DNA of 64,000 bases from Modicisalibacter tunisiensis (GCF_020148005.1 NZ_JAGXFD010000001.1:2915312-2979311); one strand, 5' to 3'; numbered from the stretch's first letter, positions 38,286-51,405 are shown. Notes: generated by a model not told the origin, from the sequence alone. Made by a program: numbers and translations.

Positions 38286-38304
38286 CCCCGGCCCTTCCCC
38301 GCAC

Positions 38305-38333
38305 CGCCCCGGCACCGTCCGGGGCGTCTTTCT
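38305..38333 (+). terminator. Probable terminator after ggt
   Basis: GCCCCGG / CCGGGGC, a 7-bp stem with a 6-base loop, then GTCTTTCT, 20 bp after the ggt stop codon. Confidence 0.6.
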
Positions 38334-38426
38334 CCGGCATTCGCCCCGGCACGACCAAGGTGCCATCGACAGCCCGCCGAGGGCATGGGCCAATCGGCCC
38401 CTGCGCCGCTCTGCACGGAGACCTCC

Positions 38427-39596
38427 ATGCCCATCGTCGTGATCGCCATCGCCGAGCTGTTCGGCACCGCCCTGTGGTTCACCCCCAACGCGGTGATCGA
38501 GTCCCTGCAGGCGGCCTGGGCATTGTCGCCCGCCGACCTGGGCTGGCTGACCGGCGCCGTGCAGGGCGGCTTTTTGCTGGGCACGCTGGGCATCGGCCTG
38601 AGCGGGCTCGCCGACCGGGTCGATGCCAGCCGACTGTTTCTCGGCGCCTGCCTGCTGGGCGCCGCCAGCAACGCCCTGCTGCCCCTTGCCGGCGGCCTGT
38701 GGCCGGCGACCGGCCTGCGCCTGTTGACCGGCATGGCCCTGGCCGGCATCTACCCCGTCGGCATGAAGCTGATGGTCGGCTGGGCGCCCGAACGGGCCGG
38801 GCTGGCGCTCTCCTGGCTGGTGGGCATGCTGGTGCTGGGCACGGCCCTGCCCCACGCCCTGCGCGGGCTGAGCCTGCTGGGTCGCATCGACCTGCCCTGG
38901 GCCAGCGCGGTGTGGGCCGCCTCGCTGCTGGCCCTGGTCGCCGGCGCCATGATCCTGATCCTGGGCGAACCCGACGCCATGCGCGCCGGGCGACGCGCCC
39001 CCCGCGGCCAGGGTGTCGCGCTCGACGTCAGCGTGTTCCGGATCCCCGGCTACCGCCGCGCCGCCGGCGGCTACTTCGGCCACATGTGGGAGCTGTACAC
39101 GCTGTGGGCGCTGATCCCGCTGCTGCTGGCTCGCGCCGTGCCCGGCACCGATGCCGTCACGCTGGCCCTGGGCAGCTTCGCGCTGATCGCCATCGGCGGC
39201 CCCGCCTGCTGGCTGGGCGGGTGGCTCAGCCAGCGCCACGGCAGCCGCCGCGTCGCCGCACTGGGGCTGGCCGGATCGGCCCTCTGCGCCCTGCTCTACC
39301 CCTGGCTGGCCGGCCTTCCACCAGCCTGGCAGGTCGCCTTCCTCGGGCTGTGGAGCGCCCTGGCGGTCATCGACTCGCCGCATTTCTCGGCGCTCTCGGC
39401 CCGCGCCTGCCCGCCGTCCCGGCTGGGTACCGGCCTGACGCTGCAGAACGCCATCGGCTTCGGTATCTCGGTACTCTCGCTGCTGGCGCTGATGCCGCTG
39501 TGGCCACGGCTGGGCCCCTGGCTGGGCTGGCTGCTGCTGCCGGGCCCGGTAATCGGGCTGTGGCTGATCAGCCGCAGTACACCCGCATCACGCTAG
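38427..39596 (+). CDS. MFS transporter
   Basis: 389-aa major facilitator protein with about 12 hydrophobic segments. GFLLGTLGIGLSGLADRVDAS near residues 48-68 carries the loop 2-3 motif GxLADRxGRR in degenerate form (GLADRVDASR). LLTGMALAGIYPVGMKLMVGW is the fourth-helix region common in drug/solute exporters of this group. Substrate unknown. The ATG at 38427 has GGAG nine bases upstream; a longer in-frame start at 38385 has none. Confidence 0.85.
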   Translation: MPIVVIAIAELFGTALWFTPNAVIESLQAAWALSPADLGWLTGAVQGGFLLGTLGIGLSGLADRVDASRLFLGACLLGAASNALLPLAGGLWPATGLRLLTGMALAGIYPVGMKLMVGWAPERAGLALSWLVGMLVLGTALPHALRGLSLLGRIDLPWASAVWAASLLALVAGAMILILGEPDAMRAGRRAPRGQGVALDVSVFRIPGYRRAAGGYFGHMWELYTLWALIPLLLARAVPGTDAVTLALGSFALIAIGGPACWLGGWLSQRHGSRRVAALGLAGSALCALLYPWLAGLPPAWQVAFLGLWSALAVIDSPHFSALSARACPPSRLGTGLTLQNAIGFGISVLSLLALMPLWPRLGPWLGWLLLPGPVIGLWLISRSTPASR

Positions 39597-39717
39597 GCCG
39601 CCCACCGGAAACAGGCCGGTCAGGCCGTCAGCGCCTGAATCCCCGGCGTGCGTCGCGTTATACTGCGCCGAGGGGCCGCGCCGGGCGGCTGCAGAGGACA
39701 AGCCGGGAGGAAGGACA

Positions 39718-40338
39718 ATGGCATTTCGCGTCAAGGCATCGGGTTTCAAGACACCGGGCTTCAAGACACTGGGCGGGCTCGCGCTGATGGCGGGTCTCTT
39801 GGCAGGCTGCGCGCAGAGCCCGCAATACCTGAATGTCGAGCCGCAGGTGACCACCGCCGTGCCTCGCGCCGGCAGCGGCCAGGCGGTGACCCTGGCCACC
39901 GTGGACGGACGCGACAGCGACGTTCTGGGCACCCGCAGTGGCAAGCGCATGGCCACCGACACCATCACGGTCCCCGCCCACACGCTGATGCCCCGGTTGC
40001 AGCAGCAGGCGCAGCAGGCCCTGCAGCGCATGGGCTTCGCGCCCACCGAGGCCACCGCCGAAGGGCGGCCCAGCCTGACCCTGACGCTGGCCCAGCTGAG
40101 CTACGAGAAGGCCGACGCCAAGCCCCTGCTCGACAAGGCCCGGCTGATCGCCCGCATCCAGGCCGTGGCCCGCAACGGCGGCACCACCTATACCGGGGTG
40201 TATACCGCCAAGCGCGAACAGACCTACGCCCTGAAGCCGGATACCCGGGAGAACAACCAGATGGTCAGCGACCTGCTGACCAATGCGCTCAACCGCGCCT
40301 TCAGCGATCCCGCGATCGGCGAGCTGCTGGCGCGCTGA
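39718..40338 (+). CDS. YajG-family lipoprotein
   Basis: 206-aa lipoprotein precursor: basic N terminus, hydrophobic stretch LGGLALMAGLLAGC with lipobox LAGC, so lipidated at Cys31. The mature part (NVEPQVTTAVPRAGSG, VTLATVDGRDSDVLGTRSG, and SDLLTNALNRAFSDPAIGELL) fits the YajG family, an outer-membrane-linked group of unknown role next to ampG in enterics. The N-terminal KASGFKTPGFKT is a short internal duplication. AGGAAGGA precedes the ATG. Confidence 0.8.
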   Translation: MAFRVKASGFKTPGFKTLGGLALMAGLLAGCAQSPQYLNVEPQVTTAVPRAGSGQAVTLATVDGRDSDVLGTRSGKRMATDTITVPAHTLMPRLQQQAQQALQRMGFAPTEATAEGRPSLTLTLAQLSYEKADAKPLLDKARLIARIQAVARNGGTTYTGVYTAKREQTYALKPDTRENNQMVSDLLTNALNRAFSDPAIGELLAR

Positions 40339-40341
40339 CCC

Positions 40342-40995
40342 TCACTCGCCGGCCGGTGCGTCGCGCTCGGGCCCGCGGCGCACCAGGGTCCAGACCTCCT
40401 CGGCGAAGCCCCGCTCGTCCGGCGGCAGCACCGCCTGCCGGGCCAGCTCGAAATTGGGCGAAAAAAGCCGCTCGACCTCGTCGGCCGCCACCGAGAACGG
40501 CGGCCCCTTGTCCGGCCCGTCCTGACGCGTCAGGCTGATCAGCAGCCCCCGGGCCCCGGGCGGCAGCAACTGGGCCAGATGGAAGGCATAGCGCTGGCGC
40601 GTGGCCTCGGGCAGCGCGATCAACGCGGCGCGATCGTAGAAGGCCTCGACCTCGAGCGCCTGATCGATGTGAAAGTGGAAGAAGTCGCCGCACCATAGCT
40701 CCACGTGCCCCTGTCGGCAGACCTCGAAGACGCCGTGACGATAGCGCGAGACCTCACCGCTGCCCTCGGCGACGAACTGCGCCACGGCCTCCTCGGCCAG
40801 CTCGATCCCCAGCACCGGATGCCCGCGCTCGGCCAGCCAGCGCATGTCCAGGCTCTTGCCGCACAGCGGCACCAGCACCTTGCTGTCGCTGGCCACGGCA
40901 AGCGTCGGCCAGTAGCGCTCCAGCGCCGGGTGCACGGCGTCGCGATGAAAGCCGATGCGCCCTTCCCGCCAGCGATTGCGCCATTCGTTATTCAT
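40342..40995 (-). CDS. tpm: Thiopurine S-methyltransferase family protein
   Basis: 217-aa SAM-dependent methyltransferase. VLVPLCGKSLDMRWLAERGH (about 41-60) is the SAM-binding motif I of the bacterial TPMT family, with WREGRIGFHRDAVHPALERYW at the N terminus, GIELAEEAVAQF and WCGDFFHF following. In bacteria the family methylates tellurite, selenite and thiopurines; the native substrate is uncertain. Start is the ATG at 40995, since upstream in-frame sequence overlaps the SH3-domain gene. It converges with the YajG-like gene (3-bp gap). Confidence 0.88.
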   Translation of the reverse strand: MNNEWRNRWREGRIGFHRDAVHPALERYWPTLAVASDSKVLVPLCGKSLDMRWLAERGHPVLGIELAEEAVAQFVAEGSGEVSRYRHGVFEVCRQGHVELWCGDFFHFHIDQALEVEAFYDRAALIALPEATRQRYAFHLAQLLPPGARGLLISLTRQDGPDKGPPFSVAADEVERLFSPNFELARQAVLPPDERGFAEEVWTLVRRGPERDAPAGE

Positions 40996-41017
40996 GCCAA
41001 TCTCCCCGGATCGCGGC

Positions 41018-41650
41018 TCAGAACCAGCGGTCGCGCTTCTTGCGCCGCCGCGGCAGGTGCGGAACCAGCAGGCCGGCCACCAGCCCGGCGCCGGCCACGC
41101 CCCCGCCATACAGGAAGTAGCGCATCAGCAGGTCCTGTTCCTGGGTGTCGAGCCGCGCCTTCAGGCGGCGCAGGGTCGCCTCGGTCTGCGTCAGCTTCTG
41201 GTCCAGCGTCGTGTTGCGCTGGCTCAGGTCCTCGATGCGCTGCTCGCGGGCCTTGAGCGTCTCGGTCATGCTCGCGGTGCGCGACTGCCAGGTCTGGTTG
41301 ATGCCATCGAGCTTGTCACTGAGCGTGGCGACCTTCTCCTTGAGCGCCGGCACGCGCTGGCGCAGGCTCCGGTCGCTCTGCAGCTGGTCGCTGCGAATCC
41401 ACACTTCGTCGCCGCTTTCGGCACGCACCCGGGTGTAGTCGCCCTGGGTCTCGAGCACCGTCACCGGCGCGCCGGAGGTCAGCCTGCCGACGATACGGTA
41501 GCCGTCCGTCGGGCCGCTGCGCACATAGGCGCTGAGGTCATCGGCCACCCAGCGCGTCTCGTCCGGCGCCTGGGCCAGGGCCGGCGACACGGCGCCGACC
41601 GCACTCAGGCCCCAGACGAGGCCTATCAGCAAGGTTTTGAACTTGAACAT
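41018..41650 (-). CDS. SH3-domain membrane-anchored protein (YgiM/TIGR04211 type)
   Basis: 210-aa protein: signal peptide 1-26 (ending ALA), bacterial SH3 domain with YVRSGPTDGYRIVGRLTSGA (about 42-61) and YTRVRAESGDEVWIRSDQL, then a coiled coil (about 100-170, LKEKVATLSDKLDGINQ through LRRLKARLD) and a C-terminal membrane helix FLYGGGVAGAGLVAGLLVPHL followed by a basic tail. This is the layout of E. coli YgiM. Likely anchored to the inner membrane facing the periplasm; function unknown. It starts 22 bp upstream of tpm. Confidence 0.85.
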   Translation of the reverse strand: MFKFKTLLIGLVWGLSAVGAVSPALAQAPDETRWVADDLSAYVRSGPTDGYRIVGRLTSGAPVTVLETQGDYTRVRAESGDEVWIRSDQLQSDRSLRQRVPALKEKVATLSDKLDGINQTWQSRTASMTETLKAREQRIEDLSQRNTTLDQKLTQTEATLRRLKARLDTQEQDLLMRYFLYGGGVAGAGLVAGLLVPHLPRRRKKRDRWF

Positions 41651-41856
41651 GTCTCGACGTTGTCTCGTGGCTGTCGGGAGGCTCGAAAAAACGCTGGCTC
41701 GACACGAGGTTGCGATATCACCGGGGACATCCATGCCCGGCTACAAGGCCGTGTCGCCGATCATCCACACTTTCTGTGGATAAACCTTGGGAAAACCCGG
41801 TGACCGCGTCACGCGATCGTCCGAGTCGTCTGCCAGGGCAACAGATCGGTCAATTT

Positions 41857-42183
41857 TTAATCATCCCGCGGCGGCAGGGTGAAGGGGCGCGGAAACTCCG
41901 CCACCTTGCCGTCCGCCTTCACGGCCTTGGCCGTGCCCTCTCGCTCGACTTCATCGATGCGCACGATGGCGTTCATCGGAATGTAGCTGCGGCTGACCCC
42001 TTCGAAGGTCCGGCGCAGCTTGTCGGTGGACGGATCGACGACCAGTTTCGAGGCATCCTCGAAGACGAAGGTCTCGACCTCGATGAACCCCCACAGGTCG
42101 CTCTGGTAGATATCCCGGGCATACAGTTCCCAGATTTCCCCCTGATTGTGGAAGACCACCCGGTAGATCGATTTTGCCGCCAT
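41857..42183 (-). CDS. DUF1820 family protein
   Basis: 108-aa cytoplasmic protein starting MAAKSIYRVVFHNQGEIWEL. The RVVFHNQGEIWELYARDIYQ block and LWGFIEVETFVFED are characteristic of DUF1820, a small gammaproteobacterial family of unknown function. The start has GGGAGAG at good spacing. It is divergent from miaB. Confidence 0.85.
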   Translation of the reverse strand: MAAKSIYRVVFHNQGEIWELYARDIYQSDLWGFIEVETFVFEDASKLVVDPSTDKLRRTFEGVSRSYIPMNAIVRIDEVEREGTAKAVKADGKVAEFPRPFTLPPRDD

Positions 42184-42391
42184 GTCTCTCCCGTTTCTAG
42201 CAGGTTCACCCGTCGCGTCGGCCCCGGGCCGTGCCCGAAGAATACCACAGAGCATGGACGCCCCGGCACGCGGACTGGCCAAGTCAGCCCCGGGGTCCGT
42301 ATAATCGCCGCATTCCGATCCCGGCCGACCCGGCCGCTGCACTCACCCCCATTTCACGGACATGTCGGGCGCCCGGCGCCGACGCGACTCT

Positions 42392-43741
42392 ATGGCGAAG
42401 AAACTCTTCATCAAGACTCATGGCTGCCAGATGAACGAGTACGATTCCGCACGCATGGCGGATCTGCTCGGCGAATCGCACCAGATGGAGCTGACCGACG
42501 ACGAGCAGGAGGCCGACGTCATCCTGCTCAACACCTGCTCGATCCGCGAGAAGGCCCAGGAAAAGGTCTTTCACCAGCTGGGCCGCTGGAAGAAGCTCAA
42601 GGAGCGCAACCCCGACCTGGTGATCGGCGTCGGCGGCTGCGTGGCCAGCCAGGAAGGCGAGAACCTGCGCAAGCGCGCGCCCTATGTCGACATGGTGTTC
42701 GGCCCGCAGACCCTGCACCGCATCCCCAACATGCTCGAGCAGCGCGGCAAGAGCGCCGAGCCGATCTCGGTGGTCGATGTGACGTTCCCCGAGATCGAGA
42801 AGTTCGACCATCTGCCCAAGCCCAGCTCCGACGGCGCCACCGCCTTCGTCTCGATCATGGAAGGCTGCTCGAAGTACTGCACCTTCTGCGTGGTGCCCTA
42901 CACCCGCGGCGAGGAAGTCTCGCGCCCCTTTGAAGCGGTCATGGACGAGGTCATCCACCTCGCCGAACAGGGCGTGCGCGAGATCAACCTGCTTGGCCAG
43001 AACGTCAACGCCTACCGTGGCCGCAACAGCCTCGGCGACGAGATCGACCTCGCCGAGCTGATTGCCTGCGTGGCCGCCGTGGACGGCATCGACCGCATCC
43101 GCTTCACCACCTCGCACCCGGTGGAGTTCTCCGACAGCCTGATCGAGGCCTACGGCGAGATCCCCGAGCTGGTCAGCCACCTGCACCTGCCGGTCCAGGC
43201 CGGCTCGGATCGCATCCTCGCGGCGATGAAGCGCGGCCACACGGTCGAGGAGTACGTCGCCAAGCTCGAGCGCATCCGCGAGCTGCGCCCCGACATCAGC
43301 TTCTCGTCGGACTTCATCATCGGCTTCCCCGGCGAGACCGAGGCCGACTTCGCGGCGACCATGGACCTGATCGGTCGCATCGGCTTCGACGTCTCGTTCA
43401 GCTTCGTGTACTCGGCGCGCCCCGGCACCCCCGCGGCCCAGCTCGAGGACGACACCCCCGAGGCGGTCAAGAAGCAGCGCCTGGCGATTCTCCAGGAGCG
43501 CATCAACCAGAACGCCATGCAGATCAGCCGGCGCATGGTCGGCAGCACGCAGCGCATCCTGGTCACCGGCTTCTCGCCGAAGGACCCGGGGCAGCTCTCC
43601 GGACGCACCGAGAACAACCGCGTGGTCAACTTCCGCGCGCCCAATCCCACCGAGCTGATCGGCGCCTTCGTCGATGTCGAGATCACCGAGGCCCTGCCCA
43701 ACTCGCTGCGCGGCGAGCTGGCCTCGCCGGAGTGTTTCTGA
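42392..43741 (+). CDS. miaB: tRNA-2-methylthio-N6-dimethylallyladenosine synthase
   Basis: Radical SAM methylthiotransferase that modifies A37 of tRNAs reading UNN codons. The 449-aa protein has an N-terminal UPF0004 domain with three Cys ([31 protein letters not shown]), the radical SAM motif [19 protein letters not shown] (about 153-171), [10 protein letters not shown], and a C-terminal TRAM domain. ATG at 42392 gives the standard [12 protein letters not shown] start; an in-frame ATG ten codons earlier lacks support. First of the conserved miaB-ybeZ-ybeY-corC-lnt cluster, but separated from ybeZ by a repeat element. Confidence 0.96.
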   Translation: MAKKLFIKTHGCQMNEYDSARMADLLGESHQMELTDDEQEADVILLNTCSIREKAQEKVFHQLGRWKKLKERNPDLVIGVGGCVASQEGENLRKRAPYVDMVFGPQTLHRIPNMLEQRGKSAEPISVVDVTFPEIEKFDHLPKPSSDGATAFVSIMEGCSKYCTFCVVPYTRGEEVSRPFEAVMDEVIHLAEQGVREINLLGQNVNAYRGRNSLGDEIDLAELIACVAAVDGIDRIRFTTSHPVEFSDSLIEAYGEIPELVSHLHLPVQAGSDRILAAMKRGHTVEEYVAKLERIRELRPDISFSSDFIIGFPGETEADFAATMDLIGRIGFDVSFSFVYSARPGTPAAQLEDDTPEAVKKQRLAILQERINQNAMQISRRMVGSTQRILVTGFSPKDPGQLSGRTENNRVVNFRAPNPTELIGAFVDVEITEALPNSLRGELASPECF

Positions 43742-43766
43742 CCCCTCTCCTCGGGCGGGGGCGATT

Positions 43767-43887
43767 CATGGTCTCGCGAGCTCAGGACAGACAAGGCGAA
43801 ACCGTGAAAAGACGCGCAGTCCAGCTCGCTGAATGAGCCGTCTGATCACGGTTTCAACGCCATATGGCCAACGCGCCGCAGATCATG
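43767..43887. repeat. Intergenic palindromic repeat, family II, copy A
   Basis: 121-bp element between miaB and ybeZ. Outer stem CATGGTCT / AGATCATG (one G-T); conserved CAGACAAGGC (43788-43797); main stem GAAACCGTGA / TCACGGTTTC, 10 bp perfect; inner AGACG / CGTCT; then AACGCC-A-TATGGCC. It shares the constant blocks with copy B at 61542-61677, while every stem differs in sequence. Confidence 0.85.
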
Positions 43888-43966
43888 GACGTCCACGCAC
43901 ATTGCCCCGGCCCGCTCCGGGGCAGTAAGCTGACCCTCTCACCCATCACGCACGGATTTCCTGTTC

Positions 43967-45055
43967 TTGAGCCAACAAAGCACTCCGGCAAATCGCGTCA
44001 TCACCCTGACCCTGGAACCCAACGACCCGATGCGTCTGGCCAATCTCTGCGGCCAGCGCGACGAGCATCTCAAGCTGGTCGAGTCGCGGCTGGGGGTCAC
44101 GCTGCGCAACCGCGGCAACACCTTCCAGCTCGCCGGGCCCGGCCCGCGGGTCAAGGCCGCCGCCAATGTCGTCGAGCACCTCTACCGGGAAACCGAATCC
44201 AGCCAGCTCGAGCCCGATACCGTCCACCTGTTCCTGCAGGAATCCGGGGTCGAGGCCCTCGAGGAAGAGGAAGGCGGCGATGACAACGCCGAGGTGGTGA
44301 TCCGCACGCCGCGCAGCCTGATCAAGCCGCGCGGCCTGAACCAGCAGAGCTACGTCAACAGCATCCGTGCCCACGACATCAACTTCGGCATCGGCCCGGC
44401 GGGCACCGGCAAGACCTACCTGGCCGTGGCCGCCGCCGTCGAGGCGCTCAACCAGCAGGAAGTCCGTCGCATCCTGCTGGTCCGCCCCGCCGTCGAGGCC
44501 GGCGAGAAGCTCGGTTTCCTGCCCGGCGACCTGGCGCAGAAGATCGACCCCTACCTGCGCCCGCTGTATGACGCCCTCTACGAGATGATCGGCTTCGAGC
44601 AGGTCGCCAAGCTCATCGAGCGCCAGGTGATCGAGATCGCGCCGCTGGCCTACATGCGCGGCCGGACCCTCAACAACGCCTTCATCATCCTCGACGAGAG
44701 CCAGAACACCACCCGCGAGCAGATGAAGATGTTCCTGACCCGCATCGGCTTCGGCTCCACGGCGGTGATCACCGGCGACATCACCCAGGTCGACCTGCCC
44801 CGCGGCCAGAAGTCCGGGCTGATCCATGTCACCCGGATCCTGCAGGATGTGTCCGGCATCGGCATGACCCACTTCGACGCCAAGGACGTGGTACGCCACC
44901 CGCTGGTGCAGCGCATCATCGAGGCCTACGACGTCTTCGAGGCCGAGCAGGAGGCCGAGGAGCGCGCCAGGCGCGAGGCCCGCGAACAGGCGCGCCAGGA
45001 GGCCCGGGACAGCGAGGCCGCTGCAGGCGGCAGCACCGCGGGAGGCGACGCATGA
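43967..45055 (+). CDS. ybeZ: PhoH-like ATPase YbeZ
   Basis: 362-aa PhoH-family ATPase that works with YbeY in ribosome/RNA maturation. P-loop [20 protein letters not shown] (about 139-158), [18 protein letters not shown], Walker [17 protein letters not shown], and a charged C-terminal tail rich in Glu/Arg/Ala. An N-terminal KH-like region occupies the first 100 residues. The start is TTG at 43967 ([11 protein letters not shown]); the next ATG is at residue 22 and would trim conserved sequence. It overlaps ybeY by 4 bp. Confidence 0.92.
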   Translation: MSQQSTPANRVITLTLEPNDPMRLANLCGQRDEHLKLVESRLGVTLRNRGNTFQLAGPGPRVKAAANVVEHLYRETESSQLEPDTVHLFLQESGVEALEEEEGGDDNAEVVIRTPRSLIKPRGLNQQSYVNSIRAHDINFGIGPAGTGKTYLAVAAAVEALNQQEVRRILLVRPAVEAGEKLGFLPGDLAQKIDPYLRPLYDALYEMIGFEQVAKLIERQVIEIAPLAYMRGRTLNNAFIILDESQNTTREQMKMFLTRIGFGSTAVITGDITQVDLPRGQKSGLIHVTRILQDVSGIGMTHFDAKDVVRHPLVQRIIEAYDVFEAEQEAEERARREAREQARQEARDSEAAAGGSTAGGDA

Positions 45056-45585
45056 GCCGCCTGCCGCCGCCGGTCATCGACCGGCAGGTGGCGGTCCGCG
45101 CCGAGACCCTGCCCGACGCCGACCGACTGCAGGCATGGGTCGCCGCGGCGCTCGAGCATCATCGCCGCCACGGCAGTCTGGCCGCGCCCCCCGAGGCACT
45201 GGAACTGACCGTGCGCTTCGTCGAGGAAGCCGAGAGCCGGGCTCTCAACCGCGACTACCGCGGCAAGGACCGGCCGACCAATGTGCTGTCGTTCCCCTTC
45301 GAGGCCCCTGCCGGCCTCGATCTGCCGCTGCTCGGCGACCTGGTGATCTGCCACGACGTGGTCGATCGCGAGGCCCGCGAACAGGGCAAGGCGCTCGAGC
45401 ACCATTATGCGCACATGGTGATCCACGGTACCTTGCATTTGCTCGGCCACGACCATATAGAGGATGCCGAGGCGGAGGAGATGGAGGCGCTCGAGCGCCG
45501 CATTCTCGCCGACTTCGCGATTCCCGACCCCTACGCGCTCGACGCCGACGAGTGCCGCAGCGAGGACACGAGACCCGACGCATGA
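45052..45585 (+). CDS. ybeY: Endoribonuclease YbeY (rRNA maturation factor)
   Basis: 177-aa metalloenzyme for 16S rRNA 3'-end maturation. The zinc site [20 protein letters not shown] (about 122-141) has the expected H-x3-H-x5-H, with [19 protein letters not shown] upstream. Overlaps of 4 bp with ybeZ and 4 bp with corC indicate tight translational coupling. Confidence 0.95.
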   Translation: MSRLPPPVIDRQVAVRAETLPDADRLQAWVAAALEHHRRHGSLAAPPEALELTVRFVEEAESRALNRDYRGKDRPTNVLSFPFEAPAGLDLPLLGDLVICHDVVDREAREQGKALEHHYAHMVIHGTLHLLGHDHIEDAEAEEMEALERRILADFAIPDPYALDADECRSEDTRPDA

Positions 45586-46463
45586 GCGAAGACCGATCGA
45601 GCAGCCAGGGCGGCAAGTCCTGGCTCGAGAAGTTGTTCAGCGCCTTTTCCAGCGATGCCGACGAGCCCAGTTCCCGCGACGAGCTGCTGGTGTTTCTCCG
45701 CGAGGCCGCCACCCGTCTGCGCCTCGACCAGGATGCCCTGACGATCCTCGAGGGCGCCTTCCAGATCAGCGACCAGCAGACCCGGGAAGTGATGATCCCG
45801 CGCTCTCAGGTCACCGCCATCGGCATCGACCAGCCCCCGGAAGACTACCTGCCGGTGATCTTCGAGACCGGCCACTCCCGCTACCCGGTGGTCGGCGAGA
45901 ACCTCGACGAGGTGCTCGGCATCCTGCTGGTCAAGGACCTGCTGCCGCTGCTGCAGGTCAACGACAGCGAGCGCATGCGCCTGGCCCTGCGCGAGGTGCT
46001 GCGCCCGGCGATGTTCATCCCCGAGTCCAAGCGCCTCAACAGCCTGCTCAAGGAATTCCGCGACACCCACAACCACATGGCGGTGGTGGTGGACGAGTAC
46101 GGCGGCACCGCGGGCATCATCACCATCGAGGACATCCTCGAGCAGATCGTCGGCGACATCGAGGACGAGCACGACACCGACGAGGAAGACGACATCCGCG
46201 ACATGGGTGACGGCTCCTTCGCGATTCGCGCCCTGACGCCCATCGACGACTTCAACGACCGCTTCGACACCAGCCTCTCCGACGACGAGTTCGACACCGT
46301 CGGCGGCCTGGTGATGCAGTGCTTCGGCTACCTGCCGCGGCGCGGCGAGCATGCCGACCTGGGCGGCTGGCGGTTCACCGTGCTGGGTGCCGACAACCGG
46401 CGGATTCGCCTGCTGCAGGCCGAACCGCTCGCCCTGCTCGCCGAGGAGCCGCTCGAGGACTGA
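45582..46463 (+). CDS. corC: CBS-domain transporter-associated protein CorC
   Basis: 293-aa cytosolic protein with two CBS domains (about 65-190: [17 protein letters not shown] and [20 protein letters not shown], then [20 protein letters not shown]) and a C-terminal CorC/HlyC domain ([23 protein letters not shown]). An acidic stretch [14 protein letters not shown] joins them. Associated with Mg2+/Co2+ efflux in enterics. ATG overlaps the ybeY stop; lnt follows 66 bp later. Confidence 0.94.
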   Translation: MSEDRSSSQGGKSWLEKLFSAFSSDADEPSSRDELLVFLREAATRLRLDQDALTILEGAFQISDQQTREVMIPRSQVTAIGIDQPPEDYLPVIFETGHSRYPVVGENLDEVLGILLVKDLLPLLQVNDSERMRLALREVLRPAMFIPESKRLNSLLKEFRDTHNHMAVVVDEYGGTAGIITIEDILEQIVGDIEDEHDTDEEDDIRDMGDGSFAIRALTPIDDFNDRFDTSLSDDEFDTVGGLVMQCFGYLPRRGEHADLGGWRFTVLGADNRRIRLLQAEPLALLAEEPLED

Positions 46464-46529
46464 GCCGGCACGGTTCGAGTTCGCCGCCGGGTCTGGTATA
46501 AGGGGCAGCGTCCCGACAAGGAGTGCCCC

Positions 46530-48014
46530 ATGCCGACCCGACAACGCCCGTGGCTGGGCCATCTCGCCGCCCTGCTGGCCGGCGTGCTCAGCACCCTCAC
46601 CTTCGCGCCCTTTCACCTCTGGTGGCTCGGCCCGGTCGCCGTCGGCCTGGTCTATGTCGGCTTTCACGACCTGACGCCCCGCCAGGCCGCGCTGCGCGGC
46701 TGGTGCTACGGGTTCGCCCTGTTCGCCTCGGGCACCTCGTGGATCTACGTGTCGATCCATGACTACGGCTACACCGGCGTGGCGCTGGCGGTCTTCCTGA
46801 CGGCACTCTTCGCCGTGACCCTGGCGCTGTTCTACGCCGTCCCCTTCTGGCTCTACCGTCACGTGACCGGACGCCGCCTGGCCTGCCTGAGCTTCGCCGG
46901 GCTGTGGGTCGCCAGCGAGGTGCTGCGCACCTACCTGTTCACCGGCTTTCCCTGGCTGCTGCTGGGCAGCGCCCACGTCGACTCGCCGCTGGCCCCGCTG
47001 GCTCCGGTCGGCGGCGTCTTCCTGCTGTCGCTGATCACCGCCCTGACCGGCACCCTGGGTGTGGAGCTGCTGCGCCGGCGCTGGTGGACCCTGGCCCCGC
47101 TCGTCGCCCTGTGGGGCGTGCCGCTGTTGCTGCCCACGCAGTGGACGACGGCCTCGGGCCAGCCGGTGACGGTCGCCCTGCTGCAGGGCGACCTGCCCCA
47201 GCTGATGAAGTGGAGCGCCGAGGGGCAGCGCAACGCCGCCAACACCTACGCGCGGCTGACCCGGGCGGTGGCCGACGACGCCGAGCTGATCGTCTGGCCG
47301 GAAACCGCCCTGCCGATGTTCGAGCGTCAGGCCCGCCCCTTCCTCGAGCGCCTGCAGGCGACGCTGCCCCCGGACAGTGCCCTGCTCACCGGTATCGTCG
47401 AGCGCGACGACGGCGGCTACTACAACGCGGTGATCGGGCTGGGCAACACGCAGGGCGGCTATCGCAAGGAGCACCTGGTGCCGTTCGGCGAGTACCTGCC
47501 GCTGGAAGGGCTGCTGCGCGGCATCATCGCCTTCTTCGACCTGCCCATGTCAGACTTCTCGGCCGGCGCCGGCGACCAGCCGCCCCTGCACGCCGCCGGG
47601 CTCGCCATCGGCACGGCGATCTGCTACGAGATCATCTACCCGGACCTGGTCGCCAGCCGCGCCCGCGACGCCGACGTGCTGCTCACGGTGTCCAACGACA
47701 CCTGGTTCGGCGGCTCGATCGGGCCGCTCCAGCACGTGCAGATGGCGCGCCTGCGGGCGCTGGAGAACGGCCGCTACGTGCTGCGCGCCACCAGCAACGG
47801 CGTGACCGCGATCATCGACCCCGAGGGCCGGATCGTGAAACGCGCGCCGCAGTTCGAGACCGCCACGGTCACCGGCACGGTTCAGGGAATGCAGGGCGAG
47901 ACGCCGTTCACCCGCACCGGCAGCTGGCCCGCCTGGCTGCTGGCCGGTCTACTGTGGCTGCCCGGGCTCAGGCGCCCGGGGCGCCGGCGCACCGCTGCCG
48001 CCCGCCCCTCGTGA
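46530..48014 (+). CDS. lnt: Apolipoprotein N-acyltransferase
   Basis: Adds the third acyl chain to lipoproteins at the inner membrane. 494 aa: about six N-terminal membrane helices (residues 8-200), then a nitrilase-fold periplasmic domain with catalytic Glu in IVWPETALPMFE (about 257), Lys in GGYRKEHLVPFGEYLP and Cys in GTAICYEIIYPDLVAS (about 368), and a last C-terminal helix. It ends the ybeZ-lnt cluster. Start has AAGGAG. Confidence 0.95.
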   Translation: MPTRQRPWLGHLAALLAGVLSTLTFAPFHLWWLGPVAVGLVYVGFHDLTPRQAALRGWCYGFALFASGTSWIYVSIHDYGYTGVALAVFLTALFAVTLALFYAVPFWLYRHVTGRRLACLSFAGLWVASEVLRTYLFTGFPWLLLGSAHVDSPLAPLAPVGGVFLLSLITALTGTLGVELLRRRWWTLAPLVALWGVPLLLPTQWTTASGQPVTVALLQGDLPQLMKWSAEGQRNAANTYARLTRAVADDAELIVWPETALPMFERQARPFLERLQATLPPDSALLTGIVERDDGGYYNAVIGLGNTQGGYRKEHLVPFGEYLPLEGLLRGIIAFFDLPMSDFSAGAGDQPPLHAAGLAIGTAICYEIIYPDLVASRARDADVLLTVSNDTWFGGSIGPLQHVQMARLRALENGRYVLRATSNGVTAIIDPEGRIVKRAPQFETATVTGTVQGMQGETPFTRTGSWPAWLLAGLLWLPGLRRPGRRRTAAARPS

Positions 48015-48022
48015 CGGGCGGC

Positions 48023-48044
48023 CTCCGCGGCGTCAGGAAGCCGC
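48023..48044. terminator. Hairpin between convergent lnt and ybeL
   Basis: CCGCGGC / GCCGCGG stem of 7 bp with an 8-base loop, overlapping the last codons of ybeL. No clear T-run; probable termination point for lnt. Confidence 0.4.
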
Positions 48045-48566
48045 GGGGGGCGTCTCGTCGCTGGGCGAACGCATGAAGTAGCGGTGCCCGCAGGCGTGAC
48101 AGGGCTCCAGGCGGGTCACCGACTCCAGCACCACCGTCTCGCCGCAGTGCACGCAGGCCATGCGTCCGGGGGCGGCCAGCTCGCCCTCGACGTAATCGGC
48201 CCGCGCCGCCTCGAGATCGTCCTCGAAGCGTTCGCGCTCCACCACGCTGCGATCGGCGATGGAGAACAGTGCATCGGTCACCTTGCGTGACAGCACGTCC
48301 AGGTCGATCCCCAGCCAGCTGGCCACGCCGGCACCGCCGGCCGCCAGGTAACGGCGCAGGTCCTTGAGGTCACGTTCCACCCAGGCCCGCAGCAGCGCCA
48401 TCTCGTCCTTGGTGAACGTCTCGACGTCGGCCTCGAACTCCACCGCCTCGTCGAGCTCCTTCTGCAGGGTCTCCCAGGACAGGTCATCGGCCCCGTCGCG
48501 CAGCCGGTCGAGCACCCGCTCGTAGGCGGCATTCAGGCGCCGGTCGTGCTGCTGGTCGTCACTCAT
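48033..48566 (-). CDS. ybeL: Zinc-ribbon protein YbeL (DUF1451)
   Basis: 177-aa cytoplasmic protein. The N-terminal part is helical and acidic (residues 1-110), and the C terminus holds a zinc ribbon with two CxxC pairs, ACVHCGETVVLESVTRLEPCHACGHRYFMRS. Same family and same place, divergent from leuS, as E. coli ybeL. Function unknown. Confidence 0.9.
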   Translation of the reverse strand: MSDDQQHDRRLNAAYERVLDRLRDGADDLSWETLQKELDEAVEFEADVETFTKDEMALLRAWVERDLKDLRRYLAAGGAGVASWLGIDLDVLSRKVTDALFSIADRSVVERERFEDDLEAARADYVEGELAAPGRMACVHCGETVVLESVTRLEPCHACGHRYFMRSPSDETPPAAS

Positions 48567-48660
48567 GTTGCTGTTTCTCCTCGCTGGGTATCGACGCCGG
48601 GGCGGTCCGGCAGCCGGCGGGCCTCGCCCGGCCGGCCCCTACCTGCCACGTCACGTCTAG

Positions 48661-51405
<2,745 letters not shown>

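Noticed and set aside
36519..39383. 954-codon open frame antisense to ggt and the MFS gene
   Set aside because: Composition is typical of antisense shadow in high-GC coding DNA; it spans two unrelated genes and an intergenic terminator.
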